From NCBI GenBank assembly GCA_003529325.1, contig DPVW01000385.1:1-5014 (forward strand): DNA of 5,014 bases, given 5' to 3'. The DNA is from Candidatus Latescibacterota bacterium. GTDB taxonomy: Bacteria > Latescibacterota > UBA2968 > UBA8231. Made by a program: the position numbers and the translations under genes. Shown here one piece after another: positions 1 through 5,014 of this stretch (the stretch's first letter is position 1; the number at the start of each line of letters is the position of its first letter). Under the pieces are notes generated by a model. It was not told where the DNA came from. It worked only from the letters and a program-made list of their open reading frames with translations, and searched no databases.

Positions 1-1
1 T

Positions 2-61
2 GCCGTATCGGACGGTCGCCACTTCCGTGCCGAATTGGTCGCCGAGATCGAAGCCGCCTGA
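2..61 (+). CDS. C-terminal end of an unidentified protein (partial, cut by window edge)
   Basis: The frame beginning at base 2 reads AVSDGRHFRAELVAEIEAA and stops at a TGA at 59-61. The composition (GC-rich third positions, an amphipathic, helix-like tail) fits a real C-terminus. The stop is followed by a short AT-richer spacer with the ribosome binding site of the next gene, whose ATG lies 34 bases downstream in the same direction. This suggests it belongs to the same transcription unit as the oxidoreductase. Nineteen residues are too few to name a family. The call rests on frame, stop placement and spacing only. Confidence 0.55.
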   Translation, partial: AVSDGRHFRAELVAEIEAA

Positions 62-95
62 TTTCCAACCACTCTTTATTTTAACAGAAGGTCCC

Positions 96-1166
96 ATGTC
101 CGCCACACGTGTCGGTTTCATCGGCCTCGGCCACATCAGTACTCACGCCCATCTGCCCGGACTCGCCCCCCTCGTCGAAGCAGGCGACATCGAACTCACC
201 GCATTTTGCGATATCAGTGAAGAGGCCCTCGCCGCGCAGGCAGCGGCCTTCGGCGCCAAGGCGACCTATACCGATCAGCACGAAATGTTCGAGCGTGAAG
301 AGCTCGATGCCGTATACATCAACCTGCCGCCGACCCTGCATACCGATCAGGTGACGATCGCAGCCGACAAGGGCATCGCCCTCTTTGTCGAAAAACCGGT
401 CAGTCTCGATATGGCCCAGGCCGTCGAATTTTCCCGCCAGGTGGAGGCCGCTGGTGTTGTCTCCCAGGTCGGATTCATGAGTCGCTACTATCCGTCCTCC
501 GAGAAGGTCGTTGAAATGCTGGGTGAGCGGACGCCGCGGCACGTCATGATCAACCTGTTCTACGGTGGTCGACCCGTGCGCTGGTGGACGAGTCGTTACG
601 AGGAGTGCGGCGGCTCCTTCGTCGAGAACACGATCCACATGGTCGATCTCGTGCGCTACTTCCTCGGTGACATCGCAGACGTCTCGGCGTTCTATCAGTG
701 GCGAGAACGAGGCGAGGGCCCAGAGATGATGAACATGCCGAATGTGTACGACGTGAACTATCGTTTCGCCTCCGGTGTCGTCGGCAATGCCACCACGTCG
801 CGGGTACTCACCGATGCCGATGGCGCCGGCCGCCGCGATGTCGTGCTCGTCTGTGACGACTCGATGATCGAGTGGTCGACGGACAAGGTCGTCGAGAACG
901 GCAAGGTCGTTTGGGAACAGGAATCGAAAGGTCGCGCCGCCTTTGCGCTGCAAGCGAAAGCCTTCATCGACGCCGTGAAGGCCGGTGATCCGTCTTTGAT
1001 GCGCAGCCCTTACGGTCCAAGCCTAAACAGCCTCGCTGCCGTCCTCGGGGCCAACGCCTCCGCCGAACGCGACGGAGAACGCCTGAGCCTCGCCGACGTA
1101 CAGTCTGGCAAAGTCGCCTGGGACCCCCGCTTCTGCGCCGGCCACGGCACCCCGACCCTGGACTGA
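96..1166 (+). CDS. Gfo/Idh/MocA family NAD(P)-dependent oxidoreductase
   Basis: A 356-residue cytoplasmic enzyme expected to oxidise or reduce a sugar, inositol or related polyol with NAD(P)(H). The N-terminal Rossmann fold opens with VGFIGLGHIS (residues 6-15, a GxGxxS variant of the usual GxGxxG/A). The family hallmark EKP is at 99-101, with K100 the expected catalytic lysine. The C-terminal substrate domain starts near 125 and contains GGSFVENTIHMVDLVRYFLG (172-191), which carries the conserved catalytic His (H181) and D184. YRFASGVVGNAT (222-233) is a typical beta-sheet segment. The length is normal for the family. A longer open frame reaches back to 27, but the fold begins right after the ATG at 96, GAAGG (87-91) lies four bases before that ATG, and the upstream extension overlaps the preceding gene's tail, so 96 is chosen. 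The sialidase-like gene follows 46 bases downstream. The substrate cannot be read from sequence. The family call is secure. Confidence 0.93.
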   Translation: MSATRVGFIGLGHISTHAHLPGLAPLVEAGDIELTAFCDISEEALAAQAAAFGAKATYTDQHEMFEREELDAVYINLPPTLHTDQVTIAADKGIALFVEKPVSLDMAQAVEFSRQVEAAGVVSQVGFMSRYYPSSEKVVEMLGERTPRHVMINLFYGGRPVRWWTSRYEECGGSFVENTIHMVDLVRYFLGDIADVSAFYQWRERGEGPEMMNMPNVYDVNYRFASGVVGNATTSRVLTDADGAGRRDVVLVCDDSMIEWSTDKVVENGKVVWEQESKGRAAFALQAKAFIDAVKAGDPSLMRSPYGPSLNSLAAVLGANASAERDGERLSLADVQSGKVAWDPRFCAGHGTPTLD

Positions 1167-1175
1167 TCAAACCTG

Positions 1176-1198
1176 GGGTTCCTGGTCTGGTGGAACCC
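1176..1198 (+). repeat. Perfect 7-bp inverted repeat between oxidoreductase and sialidase genes
   Basis: GGGTTCC (1176-1182) and GGAACCC (1192-1198) are exact reverse complements separated by a 9-base loop (TGGTCTGGT). The structure starts 10 bases after the oxidoreductase stop and ends 5 bases before the GGAG ribosome binding site of the sialidase gene. No T-run follows, so it is not a canonical Rho-independent terminator. It could stabilise the upstream mRNA end, tune expression between the two genes, or be chance. Confidence 0.5.
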
Positions 1199-1212
1199 GT
1201 ATTGGAGCCAAC

Positions 1213-2229
1213 ATGACCGAACTGCATATGAGCGAACTCTTCCGCTCGCAGTCCGACTATCACACCGTTCGCATCCCCGCCCTCGTCACGAGCACTAGCG
1301 GCACCATCCTCGCCTTCTGTGAGGGACGCCGCGGCGGTGGTGCCGATGATGTTCCCATCGATCTGCTGCTACGACGCAGTCTCGATGGCGGACGGACCTG
1401 GTCTGCTTCGCAGGTCGTAGTCAGCGATGGGGACCGTACCTGCGGCAATCCCTGTCCGGTCGTCGACAGCAACACCGGTGACATCGTGCTGCCATTCTGC
1501 AAGGACAACCAGCAACTGTTCGTCACGCGTAGCGTCGACGATGGTCTCTCGTGGGATGAAGCCATAGACATCTCCGCCGATGCCCGCCAGGCATCGTGGT
1601 CCTATGTCGGCTGTGGCCCGGGACACGGTGTGCAACTGAGCAACGGCCGCCTGCTGATTCCATCCTGGGCGGACGAAAGCCCGGGGGCCGTCACCTGGCG
1701 TGAACCAGGGGCTAACTGGGGCAAGGTGCAGACCTCCTACGCCTTCTACAGTGACGATGGCGGGCAGCACTGGCATGTCGGCGAAAAGATGACGCACGAT
1801 GCCAGTGACGAGTGTGAGGCCGTGGAGCTCGGGGAGTTCGAGAAGCGGGTCTACATGACGTTGCGTTCCCGCCACGACCGCCACGCCCGGGGGTATGCCT
1901 GGAGCGAAGACGGTGGCCACAGCTGGACACCGGTAGCCTTCGACGATGCTCTGCCGGAACTATCCTGTCAGGGCAGTGTGATCGGCCTGGGCGGATCTTC
2001 AGTGGTCAGCGCTCACCCTGCAAGCACGGAGGCGCGAGCGCTGCTCACCATCCGTCGCAGCGATGATGGCTGTCAGAGCTGGTCACAGTCGCGCGTTCTC
2101 TACCAAGGCTCGGCCGCCTACTCTGATCTGACGCTCAACTCGGCAGGAGAAATCCTGTGTCTCTTCGAGACCGACGACTATGCTAATCTGCGGCTGGCGC
2201 GATTTTCACCAGAGTGGATTGAGTCGTGA
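1213..2229 (+). CDS. Sialidase-family (GH33-like, BNR/Asp-box) glycosidase, no signal peptide
   Basis: A 338-residue six-bladed beta-propeller of the exo-alpha-sialidase type. Five Asp-boxes (SxDxGxxW-like) are visible: 56-63 SLDGGRTW, 107-114 SVDDGLSW, 180-187 SDDGGQHW, 231-238 SEDGGHSW and 283-290 SDDGCQSW. The catalytic set appears complete. The RIP motif gives R20, EGRR gives R39/R40, and D45 (GGADD) is the likely acid/base. DECEAVEL gives E200, matching the Glu that activates the nucleophile, and LRSR gives R218 and EARALLTI gives R275 for the arginine triad. AYSDLTL gives nucleophile Y303. Assignments were made by recalled alignment to human NEU2 (R21, D46, E218, R237, R304, Y334). There is no N-terminal hydrophobic stretch, so a cytoplasmic location is inferred, unlike many secreted bacterial sialidases. 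GGAG (1204-1207) lies five bases before the ATG at 1213, favouring it over the ATG at 1228. Probably co-transcribed with the oxidoreductase. Whether the substrate is sialic acid, Kdn or another sugar is not decided by sequence. Confidence 0.9.
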   Translation: MTELHMSELFRSQSDYHTVRIPALVTSTSGTILAFCEGRRGGGADDVPIDLLLRRSLDGGRTWSASQVVVSDGDRTCGNPCPVVDSNTGDIVLPFCKDNQQLFVTRSVDDGLSWDEAIDISADARQASWSYVGCGPGHGVQLSNGRLLIPSWADESPGAVTWREPGANWGKVQTSYAFYSDDGGQHWHVGEKMTHDASDECEAVELGEFEKRVYMTLRSRHDRHARGYAWSEDGGHSWTPVAFDDALPELSCQGSVIGLGGSSVVSAHPASTEARALLTIRRSDDGCQSWSQSRVLYQGSAAYSDLTLNSAGEILCLFETDDYANLRLARFSPEWIES

Positions 2230-2243
2230 CAGCAGGACACGAC
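2223..2243. repeat. Short inverted repeat at the convergent junction
   Basis: GTCGTG (2223-2228) and CACGAC (2238-2243) can form a 6-bp stem with a 9-base loop. It overlaps the last bases of the sialidase gene and sits in the 19-base gap before the stop of the opposing peptidase gene. No T-run is present on either strand, so a terminator role, although expected at a convergent junction, is weakly supported. Confidence 0.25.
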
Positions 2244-2248
2244 ACCTG

Positions 2249-3082
2249 TTAACGTGGCGGTTGTGCGTCGACGACGCCGCGCAGAGCCAGCTGCGCCACC
2301 GACCACATATCCGCCCCCCTCCAGCGCAGCGTGCATTCGTCAATACGTTCGGCGCCAGCACGCTCTTCAAGCCATGGATTTGGTTGTTGGATCTCGAGCA
2401 CCACCGGCGTCTCGGCGACCAACGGGTCGACCTGCTCGAACTTGCCCACCGCCTCCTGGATCGACTCGCGGATCAGCGCCCGGGCATCGATCGGCGCCAG
2501 ATGGATCGCACTCTGTTCAGACAGCCCTTCTTTCACCGCCGCCGTGACGATCCCGGGAACCCATAATTCCGACTCGACGCAGGCGTGCGAGTCGCCGCTG
2601 GTGTAGATCCAGGGCACACCGAACTGGCCACACTGATAGGCGGCAAACTGCATCTCGCCGATCTCGCGCCCGTTGACGCGGTAGATCGTCCCCTCGCGAG
2701 TCATCGTATGCGCCAGACAGGCATTTGGGGTTCCCGCCATGGCGTGCATACCCACCTGCACGAGCGCCTGTGCACTGGGACCAAATCCGGGCAGTGATCG
2801 GGGGCGCATGGTGCCACGAGCGATGCGAACACCGGAGATCAACTCTTCCACCAGGATGGTGCGACCGGCGCCGTGACCATCGTTGATAATGACCTCCTCG
2901 ACGCCGGCAGCAAACAGCCCCTCGGCGGCGGCATTCACCTCACCGGTGAGCAGACGCTGAATCTCTGATCGGTCGTAAACCCCACGGGCCATGGCTGCGT
3001 CGTCGCGTTTGCGCGGATCCCACTCATCGACACCGGCGACACCTTCCATGTCGGTGACCATATACACTGATTGCAGAGCCAT
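2249..3082 (-). CDS. M55 family metallopeptidase (DppA-like D-aminopeptidase)
   Basis: A 277-residue enzyme of the M55 family, zinc-dependent aminopeptidases typified by Bacillus subtilis DppA, which releases D-amino acids from D-Ala-containing peptides. Numbering from the chosen Met: TDMEG gives metal ligands D11 and E13, NDGHG gives H70, GMHA gives H113, and GEMQ gives E143. LAHTM gives H125, equivalent to the proposed catalytic His of DppA (D8, E10, H60, H104, E133, H115). All expected residues are present, so an active enzyme is likely. There is no signal peptide. An upstream in-frame ATG at 3097 would add MEDEE, but the GGAGG that would serve as ribosome binding site lies just after that ATG and eight bases before the ATG at 3082, so 3082 is chosen. 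It lies 41 bases downstream of the disrupted nitrilase gene and is probably co-transcribed with it, suggesting use of peptides or amides. The family is clear, the exact substrate is not. Confidence 0.92.
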   Translation of the reverse strand: MALQSVYMVTDMEGVAGVDEWDPRKRDDAAMARGVYDRSEIQRLLTGEVNAAAEGLFAAGVEEVIINDGHGAGRTILVEELISGVRIARGTMRPRSLPGFGPSAQALVQVGMHAMAGTPNACLAHTMTREGTIYRVNGREIGEMQFAAYQCGQFGVPWIYTSGDSHACVESELWVPGIVTAAVKEGLSEQSAIHLAPIDARALIRESIQEAVGKFEQVDPLVAETPVVLEIQQPNPWLEERAGAERIDECTLRWRGADMWSVAQLALRGVVDAQPPR

Positions 3083-3090
3083 CTCCTCAT

Positions 3091-3095
3091 CCTCC
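3091..3095 (-). promoter_or_regulatory. Shine-Dalgarno site deciding the M55 peptidase start
   Basis: On the minus strand this reads GGAGG, eight bases before the ATG ending at 3082. It follows directly on the alternative ATG at 3097, which has no purine-rich site of its own upstream (the preceding bases read CACTTCACGCCA). This favours the shorter protein. Confidence 0.7.
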
Positions 3096-3123
3096 ATTGG
3101 CGTGAAGTGGGGCCCACGTCACT

Positions 3124-4195
3124 TTACTCTTCCCGATCATCTTGGTCGATCGCTACCAGCCGTTGGCGAGCGGCCGTGCCCATCCACAGGGTACCAAAGC
3201 GTTCGCCAAGATCGGCGAAGATCTCCCGAGCGGCGTCGATCTGCCCCTCCTTGTGCAGTCGCTCTGCTTCGTAGAAACGTTCCGTTCCCGTCGTGATGCC
3301 TTCGGCGAATAGAGCCGATGCTTCGGCTGCACTCGGCACGGGCACATCCTTGAGTCGATCCAGCGCCGGAGGATGGTCATCGGTCAGGATTCGATAGGCG
3401 GCGGGATTGCGCTCGCGGAACAACCGGGCGCGGAAGTCCTGCGTGCTGCCGCCCAGCGAATCACCACTCGTTTCGGCTTCTGCCAATATCTGTCCCTTGG
3501 GGCCGATGATCATGCTGCCACCGCCGCCCGCGTGCGAAAGGCCGCCAGACTCGCATCTCCCTCGCCGAAAGAGGCGCCACCCATCGTGCAGTGGAATACG
3601 AGGTCGGCACCACCAAGAGCCAGGGCCCGCGTCGTTTCCGGAAAGACCATGTCGTAACAGATGCAGAGACCGGTAGGACCGATGTTGGGGACATCAAAGA
3701 CCAGAAATGAATCACCGAGTGCTCGTGCCCGCTCCGACAATGTGGGCTGCACCTTCTGATATCGGCCGATCTCCCTGCCATCGGCACCGACGAGCACGGC
3801 CGTATTGTAGACAGGAGCAAGTTCTCCCGCAGACGCGATGCTTGATTCACCGTCATCCATGGATCCGTGTAGAGCGCCGACAAGATCACTGCAATAGACG
3901 ATGACGATGCCCCGTTCGCGGGCGACCTCGGAGAATCGATCCCGCAGCAGTTCCCCCTTGGGAACCAGCAGATCGTGCACCTCCTTCCAGTGACCCGCCT
4001 CCCACTCCAGCGTTCCAAGACAGTCTTCAGGGAAGGCGACGATAGGCAGCCCTCATCCGCGGCTTTGTGCGCCAGCGCCACCAACGTGTCCATATTCTCT
4101 CGCACCTTCTCCAGCGCCTCCCTCGGACCACCGACGCGGAAGGAAATGGTGCGGTTGGCGGTTTGCGCTGCCGCGATTCGGGTTGTCTCACTCAT
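3124..4195 (-). pseudogene. Nitrilase-superfamily carbon-nitrogen hydrolase, disrupted by two frame breaks
   Basis: Three consecutive frames together spell one nitrilase-like amidohydrolase. Part 1 (ATG at 4195, AGGAG six bases upstream at 4202-4206) reads RIAAAQTANRT to AADEGC and ends near 4046. Part 2 (about 4046 to the TGA at 3510) holds all three catalytic residues: Glu in VAFPEDCLGT (codon 4026-4028), Lys in RYQKVQ (3753-3755) and Cys in CICYDMVFPE (3657-3659). Part 3 (about 3525 to the TAA at 3124) reads GGGSMIIGPKGQILAEA and a charged C-terminal extension with a TPR-like helical pair. The first break is explained by one missing base in a C-run. At the second, the frame shifts and the usual ENxxYVV..N segment is absent. 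Intact, it would be a cytoplasmic amidase or nitrilase of roughly 370 residues. Starting at 4195 without correction gives a 244-residue product in which only the first 50 residues are authentic. It may be a true pseudogene or contain sequencing errors. It sits 39 bases after vapC and 41 before the M55 gene. Confidence 0.85.
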
Positions 4196-4234
4196 GAGGT
4201 GCTCCTCGGACCGTGTTCTTGTATGGCGAAATTA

Positions 4235-4654
4235 TCAGTCGGCGGTGACGTCGAGCAGTGACAGTCCCAATCGTGCCAAACCCTTGTCGTACGAATAGAC
4301 AGCCGTGTTCCCGCGACTGCGACAGAGAGCGGCAAGGTATGCGTCGACAAGGTCTACGGGTTGCTCGATGAGAATACTCAGGCAGACACGAAGCACCTGG
4401 CGCTCCTGCACCTCAAGGCCACGGAGATCAAGCAGGGCGCTCAGTTTTTCCGCAGCCTCCGATGCCGGAATTTCGTAGTAACTCGTGAGCACGAAGTAGG
4501 ACTGAAACAACACCAGGCTCGGCAACAGCGCCGTCACCTCGCCGCGCTCAAGAGCATCGAAGAATCGAAACACTCCCGCAAACTCCGGCGTCGGATCGTC
4601 ACGATCCTCTACCAGAAATCTTAAGATAACGTTGGTATCTAGGGGTTCACGCAC
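4235..4654 (-). CDS. vapC: VapC-like PIN-domain toxin (putative ribonuclease)
   Basis: A 139-residue PIN-domain protein, the usual size for VapC toxins, which are Mg-dependent RNases that cut tRNA, rRNA or mRNA. LDTNVILRFL (5-14) gives the first acidic residue D6 and N8. VDLVDAYLAA (100-109) gives D104 (with D101 nearby). YSYDKGLARL (120-129) gives D123, the typical TFDKDF-like motif. The second acidic position, usually Glu in a VxAEVVFVL context, aligns with Q51 in LVLFQSYFVL. The start is GTG at 4654. An in-frame TAA lies only three codons upstream (4661-4663) and no good ribosome binding site is seen, but the start overlaps the last 8 bases of the antitoxin gene, so translational coupling is likely. 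The antitoxin immediately upstream is the expected partner. Toxicity is uncertain given Q51. Confidence 0.88.
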   Translation of the reverse strand: MREPLDTNVILRFLVEDRDDPTPEFAGVFRFFDALERGEVTALLPSLVLFQSYFVLTSYYEIPASEAAEKLSALLDLRGLEVQERQVLRVCLSILIEQPVDLVDAYLAALCRSRGNTAVYSYDKGLARLGLSLLDVTAD

Positions 4655-4901
4655 CGTCGATTAGACTGTCCCGCAGGGCCTGGTCGACATCTTCACCCGA
4701 TGGAAATGGCTTATCAGCCGCCAATGATGCCAACGATCCGCCCACCCGATAGGAAACCGAAGAGGCAGGTTTGTGCAGTCTGATCTGTCCTCGCTCGACA
4801 TCGACTTCGACATCGAGATGATCACCGATAGAGATGTCGAGTTGCCGCCTTATGTCGACGGGAATAACGACCTGACCCTTGTTGTGGACCTTCATCCGCA
4901 T
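4647..4901 (-). CDS. vapB: AbrB/SpoVT-type antitoxin (VapB/MazE-like)
   Basis: An 84-residue protein. Residues 3-44 form a swapped-hairpin AbrB domain (KVHNKGQVVIPVDIRRQL, then ISIGDHLDVEVD and GQIRLHK), matching the family pattern kGQvvIPkeiRe.Lgi..Gd.l.v. This domain binds DNA as a dimer. The tail (about 45-84, ending DVDQALRDSLIDGA) is acidic and likely wraps the toxin, neutralising it. The start is the ATG at 4901, with AGGAG (4912-4916 on the minus strand) ten bases upstream. A second ATG two codons later is 16 bases from that site and less likely. The gene overlaps vapC by 8 bases and is preceded by a perfect palindrome, consistent with autorepression by the antitoxin or the complex. 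The family call is firm. Whether to name it VapB or MazE is a matter of nomenclature. Confidence 0.9.
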   Translation of the reverse strand: MRMKVHNKGQVVIPVDIRRQLDISIGDHLDVEVDVERGQIRLHKPASSVSYRVGGSLASLAADKPFPSGEDVDQALRDSLIDGA

Positions 4902-4928
4902 GGTGACGCCTCTCCTTGCACGAAGCTT

Positions 4929-4952
4929 GGGTTATACTGGTTAGTATAACCC
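4929..4952. promoter_or_regulatory. Perfect palindromic operator upstream of the toxin-antitoxin pair
   Basis: GGGTTATACT (4929-4938) and AGTATAACCC (4943-4952) are exact 10-bp reverse complements separated by GGTT. The site ends 27 bases before the antitoxin ATG and covers the likely -10 element. Its symmetry, length and position are what is expected for binding of a dimeric AbrB-type antitoxin or toxin-antitoxin complex. The binding itself is inferred. Confidence 0.8.
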
Positions 4953-4970
4953 GCTGGCGATCTTCGACAA
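4943..4970 (-). promoter_or_regulatory. Candidate sigma70-type promoter for the antitoxin-toxin operon
   Basis: On the minus strand a -35-like TTGTCG (4965-4970; 4 of 6 match TTGACA) and a -10-like TATACT (4943-4948; 5 of 6 match TATAAT) are separated by 16 bases. Transcription would begin inside the palindrome, around 4930-4937, some 30-36 bases before the antitoxin ATG. The -10 lies wholly within one operator arm, giving a simple route to repression. Confidence 0.5.
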
Positions 4971-5014
4971 GTCCTGTTGTTTCCGGATTCTTGACAGGTT
5001 GTCCAGGATGCCCC

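Noticed and set aside
27..95. N-terminal extension of the oxidoreductase back to an ATG at 27
   Set aside because: The extra 23 residues lie before the Rossmann fold, overlap the preceding gene's end, and ignore the GAAGG site correctly placed for the ATG at 96.
81..953. 290-codon open frame on the minus strand opposite the oxidoreductase
   Set aside because: It runs antisense to a clear Gfo/Idh/MocA gene. Its translation shows no recognisable domain, and long antisense frames are common in GC-rich coding DNA.
1369..1920. 183-codon minus-strand open frame opposite the sialidase gene
   Set aside because: It is a shadow of a gene with complete GH33 motifs, and it has no recognisable domain of its own.
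3107..3117. GTGGGGCCCAC palindromic 11-mer between the nitrilase and M55 genes
   Set aside because: The arms are only 5 bp around a single base, with no loop for a hairpin and no second copy, so it is unsupported as an operator or terminator.
3461..4195. A single 244-residue protein starting at 4195 on the minus strand
   Set aside because: Only about the first 50 residues match a nitrilase. The rest is out of frame with the conserved FPED, YQK and CYD motifs, which are read cleanly in another frame.
4991..5014. TTGACA on the + strand near the window end as a -35 of a rightward promoter
   Set aside because: A matching -10 would fall at or beyond the last bases, so it cannot be evaluated from this window.

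Overview
The window is bacterial, high-GC, densely coded DNA with Shine-Dalgarno sites ahead of most starts. The gene mix is a Gfo/Idh/MocA oxidoreductase, a GH33-type sialidase, an M55 metallopeptidase, a nitrilase-superfamily amidohydrolase and an AbrB/PIN toxin-antitoxin pair. Mixes like this are common in uncultured, scavenging environmental or host-associated lineages (for example Poribacteria-, Latescibacteria- or Chloroflexi-like genomes). Nothing here fixes the phylum, so that is inference only.

Left half (2-2229, + strand): the last 19 codons of an unidentified gene, then a 356-residue Gfo/Idh/MocA oxidoreductase (96-1166), then a 338-residue sialidase-family beta-propeller (1213-2229). 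The sialidase has five Asp-boxes and a complete set of GH33 catalytic residues, but no signal peptide. The 46-base gap between these two genes holds a perfect 7-bp inverted repeat. Co-orientation and short spacing suggest one transcript. A joint role in processing a sialic-acid-like sugar is plausible but unproven.

Right half (2249-4952, - strand, converging on the left half with only 19 bases between stop codons): read in transcription order, an AbrB-type antitoxin, a VapC-like PIN toxin overlapping it by 8 bases, a nitrilase-superfamily gene, and an M55 D-aminopeptidase-like gene. The gaps after VapC and after the nitrilase are 39 and 41 bases, so all four could form one operon. In front of the antitoxin is a perfect 10-bp inverted repeat (GGGTTATACT-N4-AGTATAACCC) overlapping the -10 of a plausible promoter, as expected of an autoregulated toxin-antitoxin operator.

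The main anomalies are these. (1) The nitrilase reading frame is broken twice: a probable 1-base loss just before the catalytic Glu, and a second break where a conserved segment after the RTRA motif is missing, so it looks like a pseudogene or carries assembly errors. (2) The PIN toxin has Gln at the position of the conserved second acidic residue. I saw no tRNA, rRNA, CRISPR array, insertion sequence or clear new system. No stretch above 300 bases lacks a gene.
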